Assembly: GCA_021778015.1 (NCBI GenBank)
Contig: JAJYCX010000020.1
Coordinates: forward strand, 1 to 34,041
DNA: 34,041 bases
Direction: 5' to 3'
Source: Pseudomonadota bacterium
GTDB taxonomy: Bacteria > Pseudomonadota > Gammaproteobacteria > UBA1113
The translations under genes and the position numbers were made by a program. Each line of letters opens with the position of its first letter. Within the stretch, counting starts at the first letter, position 1. Shown here piece by piece: positions 15,028 through 23,083 of this stretch. The notes beneath the pieces are model-generated. The model made no database searches. It had not been told where the DNA came from and was given only the letters and a program-made list of their open reading frames with translations.

Positions 15028-16185
15028 ATGGCAGCAACTCATTATGAAGTGCTGGGGGTTTCCCCAAACGCTACTCAAGCAGAAATTGGTGAGGCTTATT
15101 TAAAATTGATTAAGCGTCTTGCTACGGCTCATGACGTGCTTAGCAATCCCTCTGAAAGAGAACACTATGATTTTACGTTAGAAATAAAGCAATTATTAAC
15201 TGATGTCACTAAGATTAATACAAGAGATAATTTTGGCTTTTCAGCTTTGATGCGAGCTGCTGAAAAGGGATATTTAGATGCGGTGGAGCTGCTCATTGAT
15301 AGCGGCGCTGATCTGAATCTTAGGAACGATAATGTAGATGATGACTATTTCGAGGACTTGACCCAAGTGCGTTCTGCTTTAATGTTGGCTGCTGAACATG
15401 GGCATCTTGACGTTGTGAAACGATTAGTTGAGAAAAAAGCTAAAATAGATTTTTTAGAAGGGGATAATGAGATTTCTGCCTTAGCGCTTGCAGCTGGAAA
15501 TGGACACTTAGAGATTGTTCAATTTCTGATTGAGAACGGTGCTGTGATAGAAGATGATAAGGCTAGTCCCTCCCCTCTAATGAGAGCTGCTCGAAATGGA
15601 TATGTCGATGTCATGAGATGTCTGATTAAAGCTGGAGCTGACATAAGACGTATGAGCTATGAGGCAGAGTCTCCGCTAATAGTAGCAGCAGAATGGGGGG
15701 CTATAGCTGCTGCGAAGTTTTTATTACAATTAGGAGTTGGGCCCTGTCCTGAAGCTTTGGCGCGCGCTACAGAAAATGGGCATGAAAATATTGTGGCACT
15801 ATTTATTGAATATGGAGCTGAGCTAAAGTCCCAAGAAGAATATATCAGTAGTGGTGGCATAAGCGATGATATTCTCACCAAAAAAAGAAAAGCGTCAGTT
15901 GAGGGGGAAATTTTTAGTTTTAACAACAAAAGACTAAAACGTGAATCTGATGATGTTCTACAAGTAGAAGCGGATACGCAAGAGATAGCTTTGCAATTGA
16001 GCGCTAGTGATGATAGTGAAAGTGAGGTTGAACTTTCCAAAGAGCCTACTTATCATCCAGAAAATTCTCTTGTTGCTCAGGATAAAGCGCCTAGTTGTTC
16101 TTTTTTCCAAAGTAAGGCCATCTCGATAGAGAAAGAAAATTTGGCTGCTGCAAACAGTACTCCGGGATACGTTGTTCACTCATAA
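15028..16185 (+). CDS. J-like/ankyrin protein with NLS-like clusters, candidate effector
   Basis: A 385-residue protein of unknown function. Residues 5-50 (HYEVLGVSPNATQAEIGEAY, then AHDVLSNPSEREHYD) are an N-terminal J-domain from which the loop with the catalytic HPD motif is missing, so it should not stimulate Hsp70. About six ankyrin repeats follow (68-270), e.g. GFSALMRAAEKGYLDAVELL and SPLMRAARNGYVDVMRCLIK. The tail carries two basic clusters, KKRK (285-288) and KRLKR (301-305), resembling a eukaryotic bipartite nuclear signal, then a Ser/Glu-rich acidic region. The leader AGAGGGTAAAATAA is shared with the Sel1/GTPase gene. All this fits a host-directed protein; secretion and nuclear entry are inference. 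The frame continues past the TAA for another 49 codons. Confidence 0.85.
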   Translation: MAATHYEVLGVSPNATQAEIGEAYLKLIKRLATAHDVLSNPSEREHYDFTLEIKQLLTDVTKINTRDNFGFSALMRAAEKGYLDAVELLIDSGADLNLRNDNVDDDYFEDLTQVRSALMLAAEHGHLDVVKRLVEKKAKIDFLEGDNEISALALAAGNGHLEIVQFLIENGAVIEDDKASPSPLMRAARNGYVDVMRCLIKAGADIRRMSYEAESPLIVAAEWGAIAAAKFLLQLGVGPCPEALARATENGHENIVALFIEYGAELKSQEEYISSGGISDDILTKKRKASVEGEIFSFNNKRLKRESDDVLQVEADTQEIALQLSASDDSESEVELSKEPTYHPENSLVAQDKAPSCSFFQSKAISIEKENLAAANSTPGYVVHS

Positions 16186-16335
16186 CTTCTAGAAATGTAT
16201 AAGCAGCATGAGGGTATATTGCAACGGGTTGAAGAAGAACACAATGAAAGGATTAGGCTATATGTTGATCAGTCTAACCGTAGTTCGCGACTTCATCCTC
16301 TTAACACCGCTTCGTTACTAGGTATGTCGAAATAA
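16186..16335 (+). pseudogene. In-frame continuation after the J-domain/ankyrin stop
   Basis: Directly after the TAA at 16183-16185 the same frame stays open for 49 codons, LLEMYKQHEGILQRVEEEHN, then ERIRLYVDQ...LHPLNTASLLGMSK, ending at TAA 16333-16335. The composition (helical, charged) looks like protein. It could be the lost C-terminus of a longer ancestor or a small gene starting at ATG 16195, though no ribosome site is evident there. The remaining bases to 16456 show nothing else I can name. Confidence 0.45.
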
Positions 16336-16456
16336 TATAGCCAGAAAACATTCCCTTATGACTTATTTGCAAAGTACACGCAATTGTGTTAATTGTTGAG
16401 CAAGTATTAGTCCATCTGATCGTGATGTTTAGATTTTGAACGGAGATAAATAAACC

Positions 16457-17629
16457 ATGGACAACAACATAGTCATTTTTGCAATCTTTCTCATTTTCTC
16501 TGGTGCGGCGGCGATGGCAACGCTGGCCTTGTACACGCGACAATCCTTATTAATGGTTTATATAGGCCTAGGCATGTTGTTGGGGCCATGGGGCTTGAGC
16601 TTGATGTCGGATCCCGTGTTGATCAAACAAACGGGTGAAGTCGGAATTGTCTTCCTGCTTTTTTTAATGGGCTTAAATTTATCCTTAGATGATTTTCTAA
16701 AAACCTTCCGCAATATGGCCTGGGTGGCTTTGTTAAGTTCACTTATATTTGCTGTGGTGGGTTTTGCGATTGCTTATTATAGTGGTCTGAATATAGCAGA
16801 ATCTGTGATTGTAGGCGCTGCGATGATGTTTTCGAGCACCATCATAGGCTTAAAATTATTACCGACGACCGTATTACATCATCAACACGTGGGTGAGGTG
16901 ATGGTAGGCATCTTATTATTGCAAGATATTATCGCCATCATTGCATTGTTGATTTTAAAAAGTGTCAGCGAAGGCGGCAATATCTCCAGTACGATGATAC
17001 TCAAGGCCGCAATTGCTTTTCCTATATTGACGGTGGGCGGCTATGTTGCCGAAAAGTATGTATTAAGAGTTTTATTGGCGCGTTTTGACTATGTACGCGA
17101 ATATATTTTCTTGTTAATGCTGGGCTGGTGTTTGGCTTTTGCTCAATTGGCACAGATGTTCGATTTATCCTACGAGGTCGGTGCGTTTATAGCCGGTATC
17201 GTGGTTGCTGCAAGCCCCGTAGCCTTGTATGTGGCCGAAAGTTTAAAACCACTACGTGATTTTTTCTTAGTGATGTTTTTCTTTTCCATAGGGGCAGGTT
17301 TTAATTGGCATTACGGTATTCAACTATTTTTGCCAGCGTTGATCTTAGCGGTGGCGATGATGGTATTAAAACCAACCGTGTTTGCGCTGTTATTAAAAAG
17401 AAATGGTGAGCCTAAAGCCACCGCCTGGGAAATCGGTATCCGTTTAGCACAAAACAGCGAGTTCTCATTATTATTGGCGTATCTAGCGCGCAGTGGTAGC
17501 TTCATTTCCAGAGAAGCATCCAATTTAATCCAAAGTGCTACCATCTTAACCTTCTTAGTCGCTTCTTATTGGGTCGTGTTAAAATACCCATCGCCATTGG
17601 CATTTAGTACGAAACTACGACGAGATTGA
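16457..17629 (+). CDS. Kef-type (CPA2) cation:proton antiporter
   Basis: A 390-residue integral membrane protein with about 12 hydrophobic segments. GLGMLLGPWGLSLMSD, then GEVGIVFLLFLMGLNLSLDD, SSTIIGLKLLP, GEVMVGILLLQDIIAIIALL and SYEVGAFIAGIVVAASP identify the monovalent cation:proton antiporter-2 (KefB/KefC/RosB) family; the QDI motif holds the conserved Asp. It lacks the C-terminal RCK/TrkA-N nucleotide-binding domain of KefB/C, so gating by glutathione adducts is unlikely. It starts an operon-like run: the ampD ATG lies one base beyond its stop. Substrate (K+ or Na+) cannot be told. Confidence 0.88.
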   Translation: MDNNIVIFAIFLIFSGAAAMATLALYTRQSLLMVYIGLGMLLGPWGLSLMSDPVLIKQTGEVGIVFLLFLMGLNLSLDDFLKTFRNMAWVALLSSLIFAVVGFAIAYYSGLNIAESVIVGAAMMFSSTIIGLKLLPTTVLHHQHVGEVMVGILLLQDIIAIIALLILKSVSEGGNISSTMILKAAIAFPILTVGGYVAEKYVLRVLLARFDYVREYIFLLMLGWCLAFAQLAQMFDLSYEVGAFIAGIVVAASPVALYVAESLKPLRDFFLVMFFFSIGAGFNWHYGIQLFLPALILAVAMMVLKPTVFALLLKRNGEPKATAWEIGIRLAQNSEFSLLLAYLARSGSFISREASNLIQSATILTFLVASYWVVLKYPSPLAFSTKLRRD

Positions 17630-17630
17630 T

Positions 17631-18191
17631 ATGCAGATTGATTTAAAGACGGGTTGGGCTAGCGATACCCAGATCTTAGCTTCACCCAATTATAATAGCC
17701 GTCCTGCGGGGACCGCGGTGGATCTACTGGTCATACATTGTATTAGTCTGCCGCCTGGTCAATATGGTGGTGGCTATATCGAAAAATTATTCAGTAATCA
17801 ATTGCCGGTAGAAGAACATCCTTATTTTAAAGCGATAGCAAACAACCCCGTTTCTGCTCACTTTTTGATCAATAGAGGGGGTGGCATAACGCAATTTGTC
17901 AGCGTCTATGAACGCGCCTGGCATGCAGGCGAGTCGTCTTTTGCCGGCCGCACACAGTGTAATGACTATTCTATAGGGGTAGAACTAGAGGGTTGTGTCA
18001 CCGATCGCTTTACTTTTGAACAATATAAGGCATTACAAGCCCTAACTAGTGCCTTAAAGGGATGTTTTCCAGCCATTAATTGCGGTAGAATTGTCGGGCA
18101 TAGCGATATAGCACCTGGACGTAAAGACGATCCAGGGCCTTTTTTCGACTGGCAGGAATTTTTTTCTTTATTAAAGGATGTGAATTTTTAA
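17631..18191 (+). CDS. ampD: AmpD, 1,6-anhydro-N-acetylmuramyl-L-alanine amidase
   Basis: Cytosolic zinc amidase that removes the stem peptide from anhydro-muropeptides during peptidoglycan recycling. The 186-residue protein has the amidase_2 fold: LLVIHCISLPPGQYGGGYIE (His36 zinc ligand), VSAHFLINRGGGITQFVSVY, AWHAGESSF and IVGHSDIAPGRKDDPGPFFD with the second His and the Asp zinc ligands and the conserved Lys. Length and motifs match E. coli AmpD. It is followed by ampE 13 bases on, the widespread gammaproteobacterial pair. No ampC/ampR is visible here, so the role is recycling rather than beta-lactamase control as far as the window shows. Confidence 0.96.
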   Translation: MQIDLKTGWASDTQILASPNYNSRPAGTAVDLLVIHCISLPPGQYGGGYIEKLFSNQLPVEEHPYFKAIANNPVSAHFLINRGGGITQFVSVYERAWHAGESSFAGRTQCNDYSIGVELEGCVTDRFTFEQYKALQALTSALKGCFPAINCGRIVGHSDIAPGRKDDPGPFFDWQEFFSLLKDVNF

Positions 18192-18204
18192 CGATAGAAG
18201 GACA

Positions 18205-19056
18205 ATGGTTATGATGATTATTATTGTGATTTTGCTTTGTTTAGCCTTAAACCGGTTTACCCCTTTGGGTAAATGGGTGCGTAACTATGGCTGGTTAAAC
18301 CAATACTTCGAATACCATCAAAAATGGTTGGGAACTACACCCTTTGGTAAAGGGATATTGGGATTGCTGATGGCGTTGCTGCCCCCCGTGATTGTGATTG
18401 CGCTTTTGCAATGGATGATGATTTATTTTATGTGGAATATTGCGGCTTTTATATTTGCTGCCGCTATTTTATTATATGCCTTGGGTGTTACACCAACTAT
18501 AACAGCCGATCATACTCCCGCTAAAAGCAGCAAAATGAGTACTGTAGAAGAAGCGGCACGTCATGAAGGCGCGGCTGTGGTTACTCATAAAAGTACAGGC
18601 AGTTTATTGTGGCAGGCGCAAACGAGCATGTTTGCCGTATTATTTTGGTTTATACTGCTGGGGCCAGCGGGAGCGGTGTTGTATCGTTTCTCACGTTTGC
18701 TGTCTGAGCATCATTACCCTAAAGATGCGCCACAAATACGTGATGCTGCAGTTGTTTGGATATCGTACTTAGATTGGATTCCAGTACGCCTATTGGGTTT
18801 ATGTTTTGTATTGGCGGGTCGTTTTGAAAGCACCTTCAAGGTATGGTGGAATCAAATTACAACGGCACCTAAAGGCAATGAAGCCTATTTAGAAGCTTGC
18901 GGTCATGCCGCATTAGAAAGTGGCCATGATACGCCGCAACGACAATGGGCTTTGTATCAGCGCGCGTTGATTATTTTGTTAATTGTGTTGGCAGTGGCGG
19001 CTCTGGCAGTGTGGGCGCATCAAGACACACCTATGGTAATAATAAGCAGAGGGTAA
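18205..19056 (+). CDS. ampE: AmpE, inner-membrane protein
   Basis: A 283-residue polytopic membrane protein. Family marks are the N-terminal segment WVRNYGWLNQYFEYHQKWLG, FAVLFWFILLGPAGAVLYRF and YLDWIPVRLLGLCFVLAGRF, with a final hydrophobic segment near 255-275. AmpE is described as a signalling modulator linked to AmpD; its biochemical activity is not established. The AAGGA ribosome site precedes ATG 18205. Its stop abuts the aceE start (TAAATG), so the cell-wall and pyruvate dehydrogenase genes are probably co-transcribed. Confidence 0.93.
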   Translation: MVMMIIIVILLCLALNRFTPLGKWVRNYGWLNQYFEYHQKWLGTTPFGKGILGLLMALLPPVIVIALLQWMMIYFMWNIAAFIFAAAILLYALGVTPTITADHTPAKSSKMSTVEEAARHEGAAVVTHKSTGSLLWQAQTSMFAVLFWFILLGPAGAVLYRFSRLLSEHHYPKDAPQIRDAAVVWISYLDWIPVRLLGLCFVLAGRFESTFKVWWNQITTAPKGNEAYLEACGHAALESGHDTPQRQWALYQRALIILLIVLAVAALAVWAHQDTPMVIISRG

Positions 19057-21717
19057 ATGAAAAAGAATTTAATCGATGTTGATCCTACAGAGACACAGGA
19101 GTGGGTAGATGCACTGGATTCCTTAATTCGTGAAGAAGGGGTTGAACGTGCCGATTACATTTTAACGCGGGTATTAGACAAAGCACGACGTTTGGGGGTG
19201 AATGCTCCTTTAACGACTACGGACTATGTCAATACTATCGCGACAGAAGACGAAGTTGCTTATCCGGGCGATCTAGCCCTGGAAGAGCGTATTGATGCTT
19301 TTATACGCTGGAATGCAATGGCGATGGTGGTGCGTGCTTCGCATAAAGCTCCTGGCGTGGATGGTCATATTTCAACCTTTGCTTCTTCAGCCATATTGTA
19401 TGAAGTAGGTTTGTTACATTTTTTTCGCAGCGTAGACGATGCTTCACATGGCGATTGCGTTTATATGCAGGGCCACTCGTCTCCAGGCATATACGCCTTT
19501 GCTTATTTGATGGGCTGTTTGTCGGCTAAAAAACTAGACAACTTTCGTCAAGAAGTAGGCGGTGAAGGTATTTCTTCTTATCCCCATCCCTGGCTAATGC
19601 CGGATTTTTGGCAATTTCCAACGGTATCTATGGGGTTAGGTCCTATCCAAGCGATCTATCAAGCACGATTTCTGAAATATTTGCAGAACCGCGGTTTACA
19701 AGATACCTCCAGCCGTAAGGTGTGGGTATTTTGCGGCGATGGCGAAATGGATGAACCAGAATCGGTAGGCGCATTGCATATCGCGCAAAAAGAACAGCTC
19801 GATAATCTTATTTTTGTGATCAACTGTAATTTACAACGTTTAGACGGACCGGTGCGTGGCAATGGTAAGATCATCCAAGAATTAGAAAGCCATTTTCGCG
19901 GCGTAGGCTTTAATGTGATTAAAGTCATTTGGGGCACCGAATGGGATGAATTATTTGCCCGTGATACGGAAGGTTTATTGCGACACCGTATGATGGATAT
20001 GGTCGACGGCGATTATCAGTTATGCCAAGCTAAAGATGGCTCGGTCGTTAGAGAAGTGTTGTTTGGTGGTGATCCACGTTTATTGGCTATGGTTGAGCAT
20101 TTATCGGATGAAACACTGTATGAAATGCGCTATGGCGGTTTGGATCGCAAAAAAGTCTATGCCGCTTATAAACAAGCAGTGGACGCAAACAATGGTCGAC
20201 CTACAGTTATTTTGGCTAAAAGTGTTAAAGGCTACGGCTTAGGTCCAGTGGGTCAAGCGCAGAATACAGCGCATAACCAGAAAAAATTAGCGGTAGAAGA
20301 TGTGACCTATATGCGTGATCGTTTTAAGATCCCATTGCAGGACAAAGAACTAGCTGAAGTGCCTTATATGCAATTTGCTAAAGGTTCTGCAGAATTAAAC
20401 TATTTGCAACAACAACGTAAAACCCTAGGCGGTGATTTTCCTAAACGTAAATTAACAGAAGGCAGCTTACCGCTACCAGAAGCAACGCTGTGGGAGCCGC
20501 ATTGGCAGGGTGGACACGATAGAGAATATTCTACCACCATGGCTTTTGTGCGTATTTTAAGTAGTTTGTTAAAAGATAAAAAACTCAAAGATAGAATTGT
20601 ACCGATTGTTGCCGATGAGTCACGCACTTTTGGTATGGAAGGTTTGTTCCGTCAATTGGGTATTTATTCAATAGAAGGTCAATTGTATAAACCGGTCGAT
20701 TCTGGTGAATTGATGTATTACAAAGAAGATGTCAAAGGACAGCTTTTAGAAGAAGGCCTGACAGAAGCCGGTGCTTTTTCATCCTGGTTGGCAGCGGCTA
20801 CGTCTTACAATACTAATCAATTGGCTATGTTGCCTTTTTATATTTATTATTCGATGTTTGGTTTTCAACGCATTGGCGATTTGGCGTGGGCTGCGGGCGA
20901 TCAAAAAGCGCGTGGTTTTTTAATAGGCGCTACCTCGGGCCGTACAACCTTGTCCGGTGAAGGCTTACAACACGAAGATGGGCATAGCCATGTCATGGCA
21001 GCCTTAATACCGAATTGCATCAGTTACGATCCTACTTTTCATTATGAATTAGCTGTCATTATTGAAGAAGGGTTGCATCGTATGTATGGCTTAAAGGAAG
21101 ATGTTTATTATTACATCACAGTCATGAATGAAAACTATCTGCATCCCGCCATGCCTCCCGGCGCACGCGAGGGCATTATACGTGGTTTGTATTGTTTGGA
21201 AAAAGTAGAAACAACACAAAAGCCTATAGTGCAGTTATTAGGCTCCGGCACTATTCTGCGTGAAGTGATTGCGGCTAAAGCTCTATTGCAAAACTATGGT
21301 GTAGAGGCGCAGGTGTGGAGTGCTCCCAGCTTTAATGAATTGTATAGAGAAGCTTGGGCTATAGAACGCGATAATCGTTTGCATCCTGAAGCAACGGCTA
21401 AAGTGCCTTATGTCACGCAATGCTTAGCGCCTACCAAAGGCCCTATTTTAGCGGCAACCGATTATGTGCGTGCTTATGCCGAACCCATACGTGCTTATTT
21501 GGGCGATCGCGCTTATACGGTATTGGGTACCGATGGCTTTGGTCGCAGCGATACGCGACGTGCTTTGCGCCAGTTCTTTGAAGTCGATAGCAACGCGATT
21601 GCTTATGCGAGCTTAAAAGCGTTATACGATGAAAAAGCGATCGATATAACGGTATTGCAAAAAGCGATGAAAGATTTAGGAATTAATCCCAATAAAGAAA
21701 ATCCTGTAAAGTGTTAA
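19057..21717 (+). CDS. aceE: Pyruvate dehydrogenase E1 component
   Basis: Homodimeric thiamine diphosphate enzyme that decarboxylates pyruvate and transfers the acetyl group to the lipoyl arm of AceF. The 886 residues equal the E. coli length. The ThDP motif is WVFCGDGEMDEPESVGALHI, then NLIFVINCNLQRLDGPVRGN (about 223-269). DTEGLLRHRMMDMVDGDYQ, IVADESRTFGMEGLFRQLGI and SGRTTLSGEGLQHEDGHSH, all diagnostic of the AceE type, are intact. The start is directly at the ampE stop, with AGAGGGT as ribosome site. In E. coli pdhR and aroP lie between ampE and aceE; here they are missing, so PdhR-type local control is not evident. Confidence 0.98.
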   Translation: MKKNLIDVDPTETQEWVDALDSLIREEGVERADYILTRVLDKARRLGVNAPLTTTDYVNTIATEDEVAYPGDLALEERIDAFIRWNAMAMVVRASHKAPGVDGHISTFASSAILYEVGLLHFFRSVDDASHGDCVYMQGHSSPGIYAFAYLMGCLSAKKLDNFRQEVGGEGISSYPHPWLMPDFWQFPTVSMGLGPIQAIYQARFLKYLQNRGLQDTSSRKVWVFCGDGEMDEPESVGALHIAQKEQLDNLIFVINCNLQRLDGPVRGNGKIIQELESHFRGVGFNVIKVIWGTEWDELFARDTEGLLRHRMMDMVDGDYQLCQAKDGSVVREVLFGGDPRLLAMVEHLSDETLYEMRYGGLDRKKVYAAYKQAVDANNGRPTVILAKSVKGYGLGPVGQAQNTAHNQKKLAVEDVTYMRDRFKIPLQDKELAEVPYMQFAKGSAELNYLQQQRKTLGGDFPKRKLTEGSLPLPEATLWEPHWQGGHDREYSTTMAFVRILSSLLKDKKLKDRIVPIVADESRTFGMEGLFRQLGIYSIEGQLYKPVDSGELMYYKEDVKGQLLEEGLTEAGAFSSWLAAATSYNTNQLAMLPFYIYYSMFGFQRIGDLAWAAGDQKARGFLIGATSGRTTLSGEGLQHEDGHSHVMAALIPNCISYDPTFHYELAVIIEEGLHRMYGLKEDVYYYITVMNENYLHPAMPPGAREGIIRGLYCLEKVETTQKPIVQLLGSGTILREVIAAKALLQNYGVEAQVWSAPSFNELYREAWAIERDNRLHPEATAKVPYVTQCLAPTKGPILAATDYVRAYAEPIRAYLGDRAYTVLGTDGFGRSDTRRALRQFFEVDSNAIAYASLKALYDEKAIDITVLQKAMKDLGINPNKENPVKC

Positions 21718-21724
21718 TTTATAA

Positions 21725-21751
21725 CCGAGCGTCGACCGAAAGGGCGCGGAT
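21725..21751 (+). repeat. Short hairpin repeat, copy 1 (aceE-aceF gap)
   Basis: CCGAGCGTCGACCGAAAGGG followed by CGCGGAT. A related sequence is at 27112-27139 after ndk. Both can fold so that a CC/GG-closed four-base loop (GAAA here, GTAA there) lies between GC-rich arms. It lies in the 100-base gap between aceE and aceF. Confidence 0.55.
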
Positions 21752-21817
21752 GGATGTAATAGTCTCGAATTCGTGCAATATGGGTGTTATTAAAAATGTA
21801 TTATGTAAGAGGTTAAG

Positions 21818-23059
21818 ATGTCAAACGTAATAGAAGTAAAAGTTCCGGACATTGGGCAGAGTGAGGCGGTTGATGTCATTGAAGTATTAGTGAAGGCAGG
21901 CGATACAATCGCTGTAGATGACCCGATCGTCACTTTAGAATCCGATAAGGCCAGTATGGATGTGCCTAGTCCTTATTCGGGCGTGGTAGAAAGCGTCAGT
22001 GTTAAAGTAGATGATAAAGTCACTGAAGGCAGTGTTATTTTATTGTTAAAGACTGAAGCCAGCGTAGAAAAACCAGCAAAAGAAGAAAAAGCCGCTGATA
22101 AAAAAGAAACAGAAGCGAAAGTAGCCCCTATAACCGCTGCTGTTAAAGAAACGGCACAACCCACTATTGCTGATAATCTGCACGCTGGTCCTGCGGTCAG
22201 ACGATTGGCGCGCGAATTAGATTTAGATTTAAAACAAATTCCAGCGACCGGGCCCAAGGGCCGTATTTCAAAAGAAGACGTCAAAGCGTATGTGCAATCC
22301 CGTATGCAAGGCGGCGGTGGTGGTTTTGCATTTCCTCCCGCGCCACAAATTGATTTTGCTCAATTTGGTCCTATTACCATAGAGCCTTTATCCAAGATTA
22401 AAAAATTGTCGGGTGCGAATTTACATCGCAATTGGGTCACTATTCCGCATGTAACTCAATTCGACGAAGCTGACATTACGAATTTAGAAATCTTTAGGGC
22501 CGAGCATAAATCGGAAGTCGAAAAACAAGGCTTTAAGTTAACGCCCTTGGTGTTTATCATGAAAGCGGTTGCGGCGACTTTGAAAAAGATGCCGCAGTTT
22601 AATGCTTCTTTGTCCGCTGATGGTGCTTCTATCGTATTGAAACAATATATACATTTGGGTGTGGCCGTAGATACACCGAATGGTTTAGTCGTGCCAGTAG
22701 TGCGCGATGTAGACAAAAAGTCAGTGCTGGAATTAGCTGCAGAACTGGCTAGCATCAGTGAACGCGCACGGAATAAAGCTTTAAAAACGCCTGAGTTGCA
22801 AGGCAGTTCATTCAGCATTTCTAGTTTGGGCGGCATAGGGGGTACGGCTTTTACTCCTATCATCAATGCACCCGATGTCGCGATTCTAGGGGTATCTAAG
22901 TCCAGCTATAAACCGGTGTACGATAAAGGCAGTTTTGTGCCACGTTTAATGTTGCCTTTGTCCTTGTCTTATGATCACCGCGTGATTGATGGCGCCGATG
23001 GCGCGCGCTTTTGTAAGCAATTGGTGGAATATATCGAAGGTGTTCCGCTTAGCTTTTGA
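21818..23059 (+). CDS. aceF: Dihydrolipoamide acetyltransferase (PDH E2)
   Basis: Core of the pyruvate dehydrogenase complex, passing acetyl from lipoate to CoA. Domains in order: one lipoyl domain (residues 4-77, with the modified Lys44 in LESDKASMDVP), an Ala/Lys/Glu-rich linker (about 80-118), the E1/E3-binding domain (HAGPAVRRLARELDLDLKQI, then PATGPKGRISKEDV; about 122-160), a Gly-rich hinge, and the catalytic domain (about 190-413) with SYDHRVIDGADGARF carrying His387 and Asp391. One lipoyl domain rather than three explains 413 residues instead of 630 in E. coli. It starts 100 bases after aceE with AGAGG as ribosome site. Confidence 0.97.
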   Translation: MSNVIEVKVPDIGQSEAVDVIEVLVKAGDTIAVDDPIVTLESDKASMDVPSPYSGVVESVSVKVDDKVTEGSVILLLKTEASVEKPAKEEKAADKKETEAKVAPITAAVKETAQPTIADNLHAGPAVRRLARELDLDLKQIPATGPKGRISKEDVKAYVQSRMQGGGGGFAFPPAPQIDFAQFGPITIEPLSKIKKLSGANLHRNWVTIPHVTQFDEADITNLEIFRAEHKSEVEKQGFKLTPLVFIMKAVAATLKKMPQFNASLSADGASIVLKQYIHLGVAVDTPNGLVVPVVRDVDKKSVLELAAELASISERARNKALKTPELQGSSFSISSLGGIGGTAFTPIINAPDVAILGVSKSSYKPVYDKGSFVPRLMLPLSLSYDHRVIDGADGARFCKQLVEYIEGVPLSF

Positions 23060-23083
23060 AATAAATATAAATTGGAGACAGCA

